From NCBI RefSeq assembly GCF_036046055.1, contig NZ_CP107939.1:6882001-6946000 (forward strand): a DNA stretch of 64,000 nucleotides, given 5' to 3'. Below are positions 1 through 9,241 of the stretch, one piece after another. Under the pieces are notes generated by a model. The model saw only the letters and a program-made list of their open reading frames with translations, made no database searches and was not told the DNA's origin. This DNA comes from Nocardia sp. NBC_00403. Its GTDB lineage: Bacteria > Actinomycetota > Actinomycetes > Mycobacteriales > Mycobacteriaceae. The position numbers were made by a program, and so were the translations under genes. Every line of letters begins with the position of its first letter. Positions within the stretch are counted from its first letter, which is position 1.

Positions 1-339
1 GCCTATATCCAGGCCGACATCGACGGCGCGCTGGCCACCGACCCGCTGTTGCCGGAGGTCGCCTGGAGTTGGCTGGTGGACGCTCTCGAAACGCGCAACG
101 AGCCGTTCACGGCCCTGGGCGGCACCGTCACCTCGACGAGTTCGGTGCGCTACGGCGACATCGCCGGGCCGCCACGGGCGCACCAATTGGAGCTGCGCGC
201 ATCGTGGACTGCGGTCACCACCGACATGCGGCCACACGTGGAAGCGTTCTGCGAAGTGCTCGCCTACGCGGCCGGGCTGCCGCCCGCCGGGATCACCCAT
301 CTGCGGCCAGAGTCCTATACCAGCAACGACCACATCTAA
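1..339 (+). CDS. DUF3000 family protein, C-terminal part (cut by window edge)
   Basis: The first 339 bases read as one open frame from base 1 and stop at TAA, giving about 112 residues of the C-terminal part of a protein whose start lies outside the window. The tail (ELRASWTAVTTDMRPHVEAF, then a Gly/Pro-rich stretch) matches what I know of the actinobacterial DUF3000 family, Rv2680 in M. tuberculosis. That gene sits directly upstream of the RNase D-like gene, as here, and only 22 bases separate the two, so they are probably co-transcribed. No function is established for the family. The call rests mainly on this partial resemblance plus synteny. Confidence 0.7.
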   Translation, partial: AYIQADIDGALATDPLLPEVAWSWLVDALETRNEPFTALGGTVTSTSSVRYGDIAGPPRAHQLELRASWTAVTTDMRPHVEAFCEVLAYAAGLPPAGITHLRPESYTSNDHI

Positions 340-361
340 CCGCCACGTAAAGTTCAAGTTT

Positions 362-1645
362 ATGCCGGTAGCAGACGAGTCCGACCAGGGCAGCACAGCG
401 GAAGACAACGCAGCGGAGCCGCTGCTGGTCCCCGCGGCGGGTGTTCCACCCGTACTGGCTACCGCACGCGAGATCGCCGATGCCGCTGCCCGCCTTGCCG
501 GGGGCACCGGTCCGCTGGCTGTCGACGCCGAACGTGCGTCCGGTTTCCGATATTCGGCCCGGGCTTACCTGATCCAACTGCGCCGCGCCGGAGCGGGCAG
601 CTTCCTCGTCGACCCGATTCCGGTGACCGATGAGCTCGCCCCGCTGGCCGAGGCGATCAACGATCTCGAATGGGTACTGCATTCGGCGGACCAGGACCTG
701 CCGGGTCTCGCCGAACTCGGTCTGCATCCCGCGCGGCTGTTCGACACCGAATTGGGTGGCAGGCTGGCCGGTTTCGAACGCGTCGGGCTCGCGGCGATGG
801 TCGAGAAGCTGCTCGGCAGGGCGCTGCGCAAGGGCCATGGCGCGGCCGACTGGTCCACGAGGCCGCTGCCCGACGAGTGGCTGAACTACGCCGCGCTCGA
901 TGTCGAGCTGCTACTGGAACTGCGCGACGAAGTCGCGAAAGCACTCGACGAACAGGGCAAGACAGATTGGGCCGCACAGGAATTCGAGCACGTTCGCAGC
1001 ACCGAGCCCGGCGCGCCGAAGGCCGATCGGTGGCGGCGTACCTCCGGTATCCACCAACTGCGCCGCACCAGGCAGCTGGCGATCGTGCGCGAACTGTGGA
1101 ACACCAGGGACGGGTTGGCGCGATCCCGCGACGTCGCGCCCGCGCGCATCCTCCCGGACTCCGCGATCGTTTCCGCCGCGACCACCGAGCCGCGCACCAT
1201 CGCCCAGCTGCGGGCGCTGCCGGTCTTCGGCGGGCCACGGCAGCGGCGGTACTCCCGAGAGTGGCTCGGCGCCGTCGACCGCGGTCGGACGCTGCCCGAC
1301 AGTGAGCTGCCGCCACTGACCCAGCCCTTCGACGGGCCGCCTCCGGTGAACCGGTGGGAACGCCGGGATGCCGCTGCGGCCGCCCGGCTGACCAGGGCGC
1401 GTGCCGAGATGGGTGAGCTGTCCACCGAACATGCCATTCCGGTGGAGAATCTGCTCTCCCCCGACCTGGTGCGGCGCCTGTGCTGGGACGGGCTGCCGGA
1501 TTACGACCGTATCCCGGATTCACCCGCCGACCTGGCGGCGGCCATCGACGGATTCCTCAAGTCGGGCGGGGCGCGGCCGTGGCAGCGGGAGCTGGCGGTA
1601 CCTCGGCTGACGGCAGCGCTGACTCCGGAAACGCGCGACGCTTAA
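362..1645 (+). CDS. RNase D-like 3'-5' exonuclease with HRDC domain
   Basis: This is a 427-residue DEDD-superfamily exonuclease, expected to trim RNA 3' ends in the cytoplasm. Motif Exo I is VDAE at residues 54-57 (D55, E57). Exo II is HSADQD near 107-112, and Exo III is the Y176-AAL-D180 pair of the DEDDy subgroup. A helical HRDC-like region (around 215-295, GIHQLRRTRQLAIVRELW) follows, then a C-terminal extension. The length fits Rv2681, which occupies the same place between DUF3000 and dxs. The ATG at 362 lies 22 bases after the upstream stop, suggesting an operon. All metal ligands appear present, so activity is likely. Confidence 0.9.
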   Translation: MPVADESDQGSTAEDNAAEPLLVPAAGVPPVLATAREIADAAARLAGGTGPLAVDAERASGFRYSARAYLIQLRRAGAGSFLVDPIPVTDELAPLAEAINDLEWVLHSADQDLPGLAELGLHPARLFDTELGGRLAGFERVGLAAMVEKLLGRALRKGHGAADWSTRPLPDEWLNYAALDVELLLELRDEVAKALDEQGKTDWAAQEFEHVRSTEPGAPKADRWRRTSGIHQLRRTRQLAIVRELWNTRDGLARSRDVAPARILPDSAIVSAATTEPRTIAQLRALPVFGGPRQRRYSREWLGAVDRGRTLPDSELPPLTQPFDGPPPVNRWERRDAAAAARLTRARAEMGELSTEHAIPVENLLSPDLVRRLCWDGLPDYDRIPDSPADLAAAIDGFLKSGGARPWQRELAVPRLTAALTPETRDA

Positions 1646-1702
1646 CGCCCGTTCCTGGATCTGCGCCACACCATTGGCCTGCCGGGCGAGACGCGGAACA
1701 AG

Positions 1703-2119
1703 TCAGGATTTGGCGGTGACCGCGCCTTCGACGGTTTCCTTGAAGACCCGCAAACCTTCGTCCATGCCCACACCGAACGCGACCGCGAGTTCGTCGGGCA
1801 GCACGTCGTGGATCCAGACGAACCGGCTGCCGTTGTCGTGCGGGAAGACCTGCATCGACGCATTGTTGTGCACCGGCGCGACACTGTCGCCGACGATGGA
1901 GTACACGAATCGGTGCTCCGCCTCGTCCAACGCGATCAGACGCTCACGCAGCACCGTTCCGTTCACGAACGTGGCCACCCGAACGCCGGGATCATCGAGC
2001 CGGCACTCGGTGACGTAACCGGGCGCCATGCGAATCGGGCCCTGGCCGAAATCGCGGATGATCGCCCATACGTCGTCGACGGGGGCCTCGACAACGATCT
2101 CCTTCTTGATCGATCCCAT
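1703..2119 (-). CDS. SRPBCC (START-like) family protein
   Basis: A 138-residue protein of the polyketide cyclase/dehydrase (SRPBCC) helix-grip fold. The N-terminus has the family's typical opening strand and helix (MGSIKKEIVVEAPVDDVWAI), followed by alternating strands and a long C-terminal helix (GMDEGLRVFKETVEG). Members bind hydrophobic ligands or lipids, and nothing visible narrows the substrate. The ATG is preceded by AGGAGAG at a normal distance. It is transcribed away from the CGNR-type protein, and the shared upstream region holds a perfect palindrome. The CGNR protein may therefore control it, which is inference. Confidence 0.8.
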   Translation of the reverse strand: MGSIKKEIVVEAPVDDVWAIIRDFGQGPIRMAPGYVTECRLDDPGVRVATFVNGTVLRERLIALDEAEHRFVYSIVGDSVAPVHNNASMQVFPHDNGSRFVWIHDVLPDELAVAFGVGMDEGLRVFKETVEGAVTAKS

Positions 2120-2178
2120 GGCGAACTCTCCTGTGTGTGGTGGCCTGAAGCCCAGTAACTGGTGTTAAAGGAACGGTA

Positions 2179-2188
2179 GTTAGCTAAC
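2179..2188. promoter_or_regulatory. Palindrome between divergent SRPBCC and CGNR genes
   Basis: GTTAGCTAAC is a perfect 10-bp palindrome, set in a wider GGTAGTTAGCTAACC context. A related half-site (GGTTAGTTAT) lies at about 2203-2212, over the possible upstream start of the CGNR gene. It falls between two divergent genes, one a likely DNA-binding protein, so an operator is plausible. It is not a canonical IdeR iron box because the central base of that motif is missing. Confidence 0.4.
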
Positions 2189-2221
2189 CTCCTATCGTCA
2201 ATGGTTAGTTATCATGTAGCC

Positions 2222-2812
2222 ATGCCCGCCAGAGCCGAGACCACGGCCGCCGATGACCGCACGCCCGCCGTGATGCGTCGACTAGTGGAATTCGTCAACA
2301 CCCGCCGCGCCGACGGCGACGCCATCGGCACCCCGGACCAGCTGGCCACCTGGCTGCACGATCACGCACTACTGCCCCGCGACACCGCCGTCACCGCCCA
2401 CGAACGCGACCGCGCGGCCCGAGTCCGAGAAGGACTGCGCGCCATGCTCGCCCAGAACAATGCCGACCCTGTGAGCAGCCCACGACCCGACGGACTCGAC
2501 CCCACAGCACATGCCGAGCTGTCGGCCATGACCGCAGAACTCCCCCTGACACTCGACGTCACCAGCACGCCCCCGACCCTGGTGCCCGCCACCCACGGAT
2601 CGGTCGACACCGCCCTGGCCACCCTTCTCGCCGACATCGCCACTGCCGTCGCCGCGGGCACCTGGTCCCGCCTCAAAACCTGCCGCGAACCAAGCTGCCG
2701 CTGGGCCTTCTACGACCACTCCCGCAACCGCGGCCGCACCTGGTGCTCGATGAACGTCTGCGGCAATCGCGTGAAAGTCCGCGCCTCCCATCGCCGCAAC
2801 TCCGCGCGATAG
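2222..2812 (+). CDS. CGNR zinc-finger protein with ABATE-like domain, putative regulator
   Basis: A 196-residue protein. The C-terminal 45 residues carry the CGNR zinc finger: C-REPS-C-RWAFYDHSRNRGR, then TWC-SMNV-CGNR, i.e. two Cys pairs followed by the CGNR signature and a basic tail. The N-terminal part (RLVEFVNTRRADGDAIGTPDQLATWL) matches the ABATE domain that precedes CGNR fingers in actinobacterial putative transcription regulators. I prefer the ATG at 2222; an in-frame ATG at 2201 would add seven residues but overlaps the repeat region. It is divergent from the SRPBCC gene, its most likely target. Confidence 0.85.
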   Translation: MPARAETTAADDRTPAVMRRLVEFVNTRRADGDAIGTPDQLATWLHDHALLPRDTAVTAHERDRAARVREGLRAMLAQNNADPVSSPRPDGLDPTAHAELSAMTAELPLTLDVTSTPPTLVPATHGSVDTALATLLADIATAVAAGTWSRLKTCREPSCRWAFYDHSRNRGRTWCSMNVCGNRVKVRASHRRNSAR

Positions 2813-2905
2813 CATCCGACCCCACTCCCGCCGAGCGGGCATGGCCGCCGCAAACATCGAGATCGGCCCTGCCATGTTCCACTCGCCGCAATCAGCGGCC
2901 GACCG

Positions 2906-3271
2906 CTAGCGGATCGGCTCGAGGCCGAAGTCGAACGCCGCGTCCAGCCAGCCGGATGTCAGGACTCGCTGGACTACTGTGTCGGCGGTGATCCGGATCC
3001 GATGGGTCCACTTACCGGGAGGTCTCGTCGACGCTGCTGACGAGCGGATCTCACACCAGCTGCCGCAGAGTGAGCATGAGGGCGTCTTGCGGCTTGCTCT
3101 TCTATCGGGGCGGCGGCCACAACCACGCGAATTTCCGGTCGGCACCGAAAGACACCTGAGACTTCGTGATCACGGTGGTCACCCCGCCCAGTCCCTCGAT
3201 GCGCGGCGCCAGTATCCGACGCGATCGCCAACGTCATTCCCCACCAGGACCTTCGAGTTCTGTTCACTCAT
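2906..3271 (-). pseudogene. Decayed DUF5655-like gene
   Basis: Read on the minus strand from an ATG at 3271, the sequence encodes MSEQNSKVLVG and then WRRASRDWAG before a stop. A second frame continues as VTTVITKSQVSFGADRKFAW, a third as KSKPQDALMLTLRQLV, and a fourth as GKWTHRIRITADTVVQRVL to a TAG at 2906. In order, these pieces resemble the DUF5655 layout (phenylalanine-tryptophan core, a 'LTLRLP' strand, a 'W(T/V)HR(V/I)' strand and a final helix). They are split by frameshifts and in-frame stops, so the gene is broken. The DUF5655 assignment is from memory of the family pattern; the split frames are seen directly. Confidence 0.5.
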
Positions 3272-3331
3272 ACCTACGCACCGGACGGCTGTTCGGTTCC
3301 CATCGGGACCTGCCAAGTTCTCTCGGCGTTC

Positions 3332-3392
3332 GGTGAGTGGCACACAGCCGCGGCACATCGCGAGTGGTACTCACGATGACGTGCCACTCACC
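3332..3392 (-). terminator. Inverted repeat downstream of dxs
   Basis: A perfect 12-bp inverted repeat (GGTGAGTGGCAC at 3332-3343, GTGCCACTCACC at 3381-3392) encloses a smaller GAGT-GGT-ACTC hairpin near 3363-3373. It lies 38 bases beyond the dxs stop codon, where a terminator would be expected. There is no clear T-run, so factor-dependent termination or a protein-binding site are alternatives. Confidence 0.45.
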
Positions 3393-3430
3393 TCATGTTG
3401 GGACAGCGCCCAGGCAGGTTACCGCCGCGG

Positions 3431-5326
3431 TCAGCGGGCGTCGAGCCAACCCGTGATGCGGCGGGCGATGTCGGGGGCCGTCAGGCCCAATTCCTCATGG
3501 ATCTGGTTGCGCGAGGCATGGTCCAGGAAGTGTTGGGGGACACCGAGATCGCGGGTCGGCACGTCCAGGCCCGCGCCGCGGAGGCGGGCGGAGATGGTGG
3601 AGCCGATGCCGCCGTGCAGGCCGCCGTCTTCGAGAGTGACCAGAAGGCGATAGTTTTCGGCGAGTTTGACAATGGTGTCGGACACCGGGAGAACCCAGCG
3701 CGGATCGATGACGGTGATCGAAATACCTTCTGGTTGTAGCAGATCCGCTACTTGCAGTGCCAGTTCGGCGAAGGGGCCCACGGCGACGAGGAGGACGTCA
3801 CCACGCTGGGTCTGAGCGGAGCCGCCGTCCTGCTCGGGCAGGCGAAGCACGTCGACGCCCTCGAGGCGTTCGACGGCCGAAATATCTTCGACGACGCTGC
3901 CCTTCGGGAAGCGGATGGCGGTCGGGCCGTCACTGATGGCCAGCGCCTCGGCGAGTTCTTCGCGCAGGGTGCCCGCATCGCGCGGGGCGGCCACGCGGAT
4001 ACCGGGGATGATGCCCAGCACCGAGAGGTCCCACATGCCGTTGTGGCTGGCGCCGTCGTTTCCGGTGATGCCCGCGCGGTCGAGCACCACGGTGACCGGC
4101 TGCTTCAGCAGGGCGACATCCATCAGCAGCTGATCGAAGGCGCGGTTGAGGAAGGTGGAGTAGATGGCGACCACCGGGTGCATGCCGCCGAGCGCGAGAC
4201 CCGCGGCGGAGGCCATGGCGTGCTGCTCGGCGATACCGACGTCGAACATCCGGTCCGGGAAACGCTCACCGAATGCCGAAAGGCCGGTCGGCCCGGGCAT
4301 GGCGGCGGTGATGGCGACGATGTCGTCGCGGCGTTCCGCGTGCGCGATCAACTCCTCGGAGAACACCGCGGTCCAGCCGGGCGCCTTGGCGCCGAGCGGC
4401 CGGCCCGTCAGCGGGTCGATCGGATCGCACGCATGCATCTGATCGGCTTCGTGGTTCTCGGCGTGTGAGTACCCGCGGCCCTTTTGCGTCACCACATGGA
4501 CGACGACCGGACCGCCGAAATCCTTCGCCCTGCGCAGGGCTGCTTCCAGCGCGACACCGTCGTGGCCGTCGACCGGGCCGACGTACTTGAGTCCGATATC
4601 ACTGAACAGCTCCTGCGGGCTGACGGCGTCTTTGATCCCGGCCTTCACCGCGTGCACCATCGAGTACGCGGATTCGCCGACGCGCGGGATGCTCTTGAGG
4701 ATCCGCTTACCCGCATCCAGCGCGTGCTCGTAGGCAGGCTGGGTGCGCAGCGCGGTCAGCCGGTCGGCGAGGCCGCCGATGGTGGGCGCGTAGGAGCGGC
4801 CGTTGTCGTTGACCACCACGACCACCGGACGATCGGGAGCTCCGGCAATGTTGTTGAGCGCCTCCCAGCACATGCCGCCGGTGAGCGCGCCGTCACCGAC
4901 GACCGCGACCACATGCCGATCCTGGCCGGTCAGCGCGAACGCTTTCGCGAGGCCATCGGCGTACGACAGCGACGCCGAGGCGTGCGAAGACTCCACCCAG
5001 TCGTGCACGCTCTCGGCCCGACTCGGGTAGCCGGACAGCCCGCCCCGCGTCCGCAGCGAATCGAACTGGTCCTTGCGGCCGGTCAGGATCTTGTGCACAT
5101 AGGCCTGATGCCCGGTGTCGAAGATCAACGGATCGGCCGGCGAGTCGAAGACCCGATGCAGGGCGATGGTCAGTTCCACCACACCGAGATTGGGTCCGAG
5201 GTGACCGCCGGTCGCCGCGACCTTCTCGACCAGGAACTCGCGAATCTCCGCCGCAAGCTCCCGCAGCTCGGCCACGTTCAGCCGGCGCAGGTCTTCGGGT
5301 GCATCGACCCGGGAAAGCACTCCCAC
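3431..5326 (-). CDS. dxs: 1-deoxy-D-xylulose-5-phosphate synthase
   Basis: A 631-residue thiamine-diphosphate enzyme that condenses pyruvate with glyceraldehyde 3-phosphate to 1-deoxy-D-xylulose 5-phosphate, the first step of the MEP isoprenoid pathway. The N-terminal domain shows [10 protein letters not shown] and the ThDP motif [16 protein letters not shown] ending at VVNDN. The central transketolase domain has [15 protein letters not shown] with the catalytic Glu. A C-terminal transketolase domain starts near [13 protein letters not shown]. Length and order match bacterial DXS. It is transcribed alone, with an inverted repeat after it. The ATG at 5326 fits the usual start ([16 protein letters not shown]). 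Confidence 0.98.
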   Translation of the reverse strand: MGVLSRVDAPEDLRRLNVAELRELAAEIREFLVEKVAATGGHLGPNLGVVELTIALHRVFDSPADPLIFDTGHQAYVHKILTGRKDQFDSLRTRGGLSGYPSRAESVHDWVESSHASASLSYADGLAKAFALTGQDRHVVAVVGDGALTGGMCWEALNNIAGAPDRPVVVVVNDNGRSYAPTIGGLADRLTALRTQPAYEHALDAGKRILKSIPRVGESAYSMVHAVKAGIKDAVSPQELFSDIGLKYVGPVDGHDGVALEAALRRAKDFGGPVVVHVVTQKGRGYSHAENHEADQMHACDPIDPLTGRPLGAKAPGWTAVFSEELIAHAERRDDIVAITAAMPGPTGLSAFGERFPDRMFDVGIAEQHAMASAAGLALGGMHPVVAIYSTFLNRAFDQLLMDVALLKQPVTVVLDRAGITGNDGASHNGMWDLSVLGIIPGIRVAAPRDAGTLREELAEALAISDGPTAIRFPKGSVVEDISAVERLEGVDVLRLPEQDGGSAQTQRGDVLLVAVGPFAELALQVADLLQPEGISITVIDPRWVLPVSDTIVKLAENYRLLVTLEDGGLHGGIGSTISARLRGAGLDVPTRDLGVPQHFLDHASRNQIHEELGLTAPDIARRITGWLDAR

Positions 5327-5605
5327 CTGAACTCGCTCCCTCCGGATAGTGCATCTGATCCGAACAGTCTACGGAGCCGCGGTGGCGTCCCCGCACGACG
5401 ACGGCACGTCACCTGCCGACATGGCGCTGAAATGTGAGTCTCCACACGAATCACCGGACGAAAAGCACCTGTCCGGAGAAACGAGAGCGGGCGAACATCC
5501 GACCGCGGCGCGGCGCGGCGACCGGAGAAAATCCCTCCGAAGACACGCGCTCAGCGGACGAAGGATCGACCACGGCACATACGCTACCGCGCCTACAGTG
5601 ATCGT

Positions 5606-7471
5606 GTGGCCGAGCCCGAACAGAAGGTTCCGCAGGCGGTCGAACCCGGCGTCGTGGCACGCCTGGTCGCCGATGTGTACCAGCTCTACCGCGCCGACGA
5701 ATCCGGCGCACTGGCCGACTACATTCCGGAACTCGCTGCGGTCCAACCCGATTCGTTCGCAGTGTGCCTGGCCACCGCGGACGGCCGGTTCTACGGCGCA
5801 GGCGATGTCGCTACCATGTTCACCATCCAATCCATCTCCAAACCGTTCACCTATGCGCTCGCCCTGGCCGACCAGGGCCCCGCCGCGGTCGCCGAGCGCA
5901 TCGACGTGGAACCCTCCGGCGAGGCGTTCAACGAGATCAGCCTGGACCCGGTGACCGAGCGACCGCGTAATCCGATGATCAATGCGGGCGCCATCACCGC
6001 CGCGTCCCTGGTCACCGGTGACGATCCCATCGACAAGTTCGAACGCATCCGGCGCTGCTACTCCCGATTCGCCGGACGCGAGCTGACGATGAACGAGGCG
6101 GTCTACGCCTCCGAGGCGCGCACCGGCTTCCGCAATCGCGCCATCGGCTACATGCTGCGTTCCTTCGGCATCATCGACTCCGATCCGGACGAGGCAGTCG
6201 ATCGGTATTTCCGGCAGTGCTCGATCGATGTCACCTGCCGCGACCTCGCGCTGATGGCTGCGACGTTGGCCAATAACGGTCTCAACCCGGTGACGCGCGA
6301 GCGCGCATTGTCGGTCGCGCTGACCGAGCAGGTGCTCAGCGTGATGACCACCTGCGGCATGTACAACGCCGCAGGTGACTGGGTGACCACCGTAGGGCTG
6401 CCGGCGAAGAGCGGTGTCGGCGGCGGGATACTCGCGGTGCTGCCCGGTCAGATCGGGATCGCCGTCTACTCCCCTCGGCTGGACGAGCACGGCAACAGCG
6501 TGCGCGGCGTCGCCGCCTGCCGTGCGCTGTCGAAACGACTGGAACTGCACTTCCTGCACGTGACGCGATCCGGGCGCACCGCGATCCGGGCTGCGTATTC
6601 GGTGGCCGAGGCGCCCTCGCGGCTGCGGCGCACCACCGAGGAGATAGCGGTGCTCGCCGAGCACGGTGACCGCGCTCGCGTGTACGAACTGCACGGCGAC
6701 CTACTGTTCGCGGGCGCGGAACGTGCCGTGCGGGCCATCGAGGAGCAGTCGGGCGAGTTGGCGGCGCTGGTTCTCGACCTGCGCCGGGTGGGCGAGGTGA
6801 GCGAGATCGCGGTGCACATGCTCGACGAACTGCAGAACGAACTCGCCGCGGCGGGCTGCCGCGTCGCCATCGTCGATCCCGACGGCAAGATGGGTCACCT
6901 GGTCTCGAGCCTGGTTCCGAACGACCCGCGCGGACGCGTCTTCATCGACCGCGACACCGCCACCGAATGGTGCGAGGACATCGTGCTCGACCGCCACCGG
7001 CCCGCTGACGAACCGGCGTGCACCTCCATTCCGATCGAGGACCATCCCGCGCTCGCCGCACCGAGCCCTGATGACCGGGCGCGGCTGGCAAAGGATTTCG
7101 AGGTGCGCACCATCGCCCGCGGTGAAGTGATCGCGCGCCGCGGCAGCGCCCGCTCGGGCCTGTACCTGATCCTGGAGGGACGGGTGCGGATCACCTTCGA
7201 GGGCGCCGACGGGCACACGCACCGGTTGGTGTCGCTGTCGGCCGGGATGTCGTTCGGCGAGATCCCGATGCTGGTCGGCACACCGTTCGTCAACGAAGCC
7301 CGCGCGGAGAGCGGGGTGCGGGTCGCGGTGCTGAGCCCGGAACGGTTCGATGTGCTCACCGAGAAGGCGCCCGAGCTGAAACTTGCCCTGCTCGAGCGCC
7401 TGGCCGCAGGCGCGTACGCGCAAATGGACGCCGCTGTACGCGCGATCGCGGTCCGCGGTGGCGACTATTGA
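5606..7471 (+). CDS. glsA: Glutaminase fused to STAS and cyclic-nucleotide-binding domains
   Basis: A 621-residue fusion. Residues 1-310 are a serine-dependent beta-lactamase-like glutaminase that converts glutamine to glutamate and ammonia. The catalytic S-x-x-K is S76-I-S-K79, and NPMINAGAI and VGGGILAVLPGQIGIAVYSP are typical GlsA segments. A STAS domain follows (about 350-430, RVYELHGDLLFAGAERAV), then a cNMP-binding domain (about 500-595; GEVIARRGSARSGLYLILEG and FGEIPMLVGTPFVNEARAES with the phosphate-binding Arg). The last two domains suggest control by ligand or partner binding. A GTG start at 5606 gives MAEPEQK. Bare glutaminases are about 310 residues, so half of this protein is regulatory. 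Confidence 0.93.
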   Translation: MAEPEQKVPQAVEPGVVARLVADVYQLYRADESGALADYIPELAAVQPDSFAVCLATADGRFYGAGDVATMFTIQSISKPFTYALALADQGPAAVAERIDVEPSGEAFNEISLDPVTERPRNPMINAGAITAASLVTGDDPIDKFERIRRCYSRFAGRELTMNEAVYASEARTGFRNRAIGYMLRSFGIIDSDPDEAVDRYFRQCSIDVTCRDLALMAATLANNGLNPVTRERALSVALTEQVLSVMTTCGMYNAAGDWVTTVGLPAKSGVGGGILAVLPGQIGIAVYSPRLDEHGNSVRGVAACRALSKRLELHFLHVTRSGRTAIRAAYSVAEAPSRLRRTTEEIAVLAEHGDRARVYELHGDLLFAGAERAVRAIEEQSGELAALVLDLRRVGEVSEIAVHMLDELQNELAAAGCRVAIVDPDGKMGHLVSSLVPNDPRGRVFIDRDTATEWCEDIVLDRHRPADEPACTSIPIEDHPALAAPSPDDRARLAKDFEVRTIARGEVIARRGSARSGLYLILEGRVRITFEGADGHTHRLVSLSAGMSFGEIPMLVGTPFVNEARAESGVRVAVLSPERFDVLTEKAPELKLALLERLAAGAYAQMDAAVRAIAVRGGDY

Positions 7472-7551
7472 GTCAGGCGGGCGGGGACATTTGCGTGTTA
7501 TCGGCCGTTGAGCCCTGCGAGACCACGATCCCACCGAGTCAGGAGAGCGCC

Positions 7552-8238
7552 GTGAGCAAAAAGAAATCCGACGAAGCCGCCGCGGGCACGGTGACCACCT
7601 TCGGGACCGGCAGCGCCCGCGCCACTCCCGACCTCATGCGCGTGACCATCTCGATCGAAACGCGGGCGAGCAAGGTCGCGCTCGCGTACGGGCAGGCCGG
7701 TGAGCGGGTCGCCGCCGTCACCGATTCGCTACGCTCGGACGGGGTTTCGGGAGCCGACATCGCTACGAGCGGCCTGTCGGTGCGCACCGAGACCGTCTGG
7801 ACCGAAGGTGGCGGTTCGAAGATCACCGGCTATCTCGCAACGACCGACCTGACCGTGGCGCTGCGCGATATCGGCGAGAACGCCGATCCCGGACCGGCCA
7901 CCATCATCGCCAACGCCGTCGATGCGGGCGGCGACGATGTCCGGTTGGGCGGCCTCACCCTGACCTTCGCCAACCAGGAAAGCCTGCTCACCCAGGCGCG
8001 CGATGCAGCATGGGACAACGCGCTCGCCAAGGCCGAACAATATGCCGCCCGCGCGGGCCGCACGCTCGGGCCGGTGCTCGAAATCACCGAGAACACCACC
8101 TCGGCACCGCCGGCATACCCCCGCATCCAAGCGATGTCCGCGCCCATGGACGCCGCTTACAGCGCCGCTCCGGTACCGGTCGAGCTCGGCGAATCCGAAA
8201 TCAGTGCTGCCATCCGTGCCACCTGGCAGCTCGACTAG
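7552..8238 (+). CDS. SIMPL (DUF541) domain protein
   Basis: A 228-residue protein with the SIMPL/DUF541 fold, seen from GTVTTFGTGSARATPDLMRV through the long central repeat to IRATWQLD at the end. Members are periplasmic or cytoplasmic proteins of uncertain role linked to stress. No signal peptide is visible; the N-terminus is SKKKSDEAAAG. I chose the GTG at 7552 because AGGAGA at 7541-7546 precedes it. A TTG at 7468 would extend the frame over the glutaminase stop but has no site of its own. It sits 80 bases after the glutaminase gene, possibly in one transcript. Confidence 0.82.
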   Translation: MSKKKSDEAAAGTVTTFGTGSARATPDLMRVTISIETRASKVALAYGQAGERVAAVTDSLRSDGVSGADIATSGLSVRTETVWTEGGGSKITGYLATTDLTVALRDIGENADPGPATIIANAVDAGGDDVRLGGLTLTFANQESLLTQARDAAWDNALAKAEQYAARAGRTLGPVLEITENTTSAPPAYPRIQAMSAPMDAAYSAAPVPVELGESEISAAIRATWQLD

Positions 8239-8433
8239 ACCGTGACCGAACCGATCGGCGGCCACGAGAAGCTCGACGCCCACCGGTTGGACGCGGTGCG
8301 GCGGCGAGATATCCGAGGCGGCAACGTATTCCGGGAACCCGGTCGGTCGGTCGGATTTGCCACGGCACGGCGAGGTTCTCGCCTATATTGAAGAATCGGT
8401 GGCCACCGTCAGGGCTGCCGGTGAGGATTTCGC

Positions 8434-9237
8434 ATGTCGTTCGTGCTCATCGATAAACCGCGCCCACACGTCGCCCTGGTGACGCTGAACCGGCCGGACC
8501 GGATGAATGCGATGGCCTTCGATGTGATGATTCCGCTGCGTGAGGCGCTGGAGGAGGTCAGTGCCGACAACGACGTGCGGGTCGTGGTGCTCACAGGAGC
8601 AGGGGACGGTTTCTGTTCCGGCGCAGATCTACAGAGTGCGGGGAAGGTGCCCAATACCGAGGGGCTGACCGTCACCAGCGTCGCGCGGCGCTCGATGGAT
8701 CTGCTGAACGACGTGATGATCACCCTGCGGCGCATGAACCAACCGGTCATCGGTGCGATCAACGGCGCGGCGATCGGTGGTGGCTTCTGCCTGAGTGTCG
8801 CCACCGACATCCGGATCGCGGGCGCGGACGCCTACTTCCGGGCGGCGGGGATCAATAATGGGCTCACGTCCGCGGAACTGGGCATCAGCTACCTGCTGCC
8901 CCGTGCCATCGGCTCCTCCCGCGCGTTCGAGATCATGCTGTCCGGACGCGACGTCGATGCCGCCGAGGCCGAGCGCATCGGCCTGGTCTCCCGCACCGTG
9001 CCCACCGCGAAACTCCTGGAAACCTGCTACGACCTGGCCGAGCGGATCATCAGCTTCAGTCGGGTCGGCACCGAGCTCACCAAACGGATGCTGTGGAGCG
9101 GCATGGAAGCGGGCAGTTTCGAATCCCAGATGCAGCACGAGGGCATGGCGCAGCTCTACGTCCGCCTCACCACCGGCAATTTCGACGAAGCCATCCGCGC
9201 GCGCCGCGACCGCCGCCCGCCCAGCTACGAAGACTGA
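8434..9237 (+). CDS. Enoyl-CoA hydratase/isomerase family protein
   Basis: A 267-residue crotonase-fold enzyme, probably hydrating enoyl-CoA thioesters. Oxyanion-hole segments are GAGDGFCSGADLQ (around residues 54-66) and AAIGGGFCLSVATDIRIA (around 111-128). A Glu in TSAELGISYLLPRAIGSSRA sits where the catalytic acid is expected. The length is normal for a single-domain echA protein. The exact CoA substrate cannot be told from sequence, as actinobacteria carry many paralogues. The start at 8434 (MSFVLIDKPRPH) follows GGTGAGGA at a fitting distance. Confidence 0.9.
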   Translation: MSFVLIDKPRPHVALVTLNRPDRMNAMAFDVMIPLREALEEVSADNDVRVVVLTGAGDGFCSGADLQSAGKVPNTEGLTVTSVARRSMDLLNDVMITLRRMNQPVIGAINGAAIGGGFCLSVATDIRIAGADAYFRAAGINNGLTSAELGISYLLPRAIGSSRAFEIMLSGRDVDAAEAERIGLVSRTVPTAKLLETCYDLAERIISFSRVGTELTKRMLWSGMEAGSFESQMQHEGMAQLYVRLTTGNFDEAIRARRDRRPPSYED

Positions 9238-9241
9238 CCGC

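Noticed and set aside
2179..2212. IdeR iron box at the CGNR/SRPBCC palindrome
   Set aside because: The core lacks the central base of the iron-box palindrome and the outer TTAGG/CCTAA bases do not match.
3752..5437. Two long plus-strand frames opposite dxs
   Set aside because: They mirror the codon pattern of dxs, contain no recognisable domain, and dxs is certain.
8333..8400. GGGAAC near 8333 as another ECF promoter for the enoyl-CoA hydratase
   Set aside because: No CGTT-like -10 occurs at 16-19 bases; the match is a chance -35.
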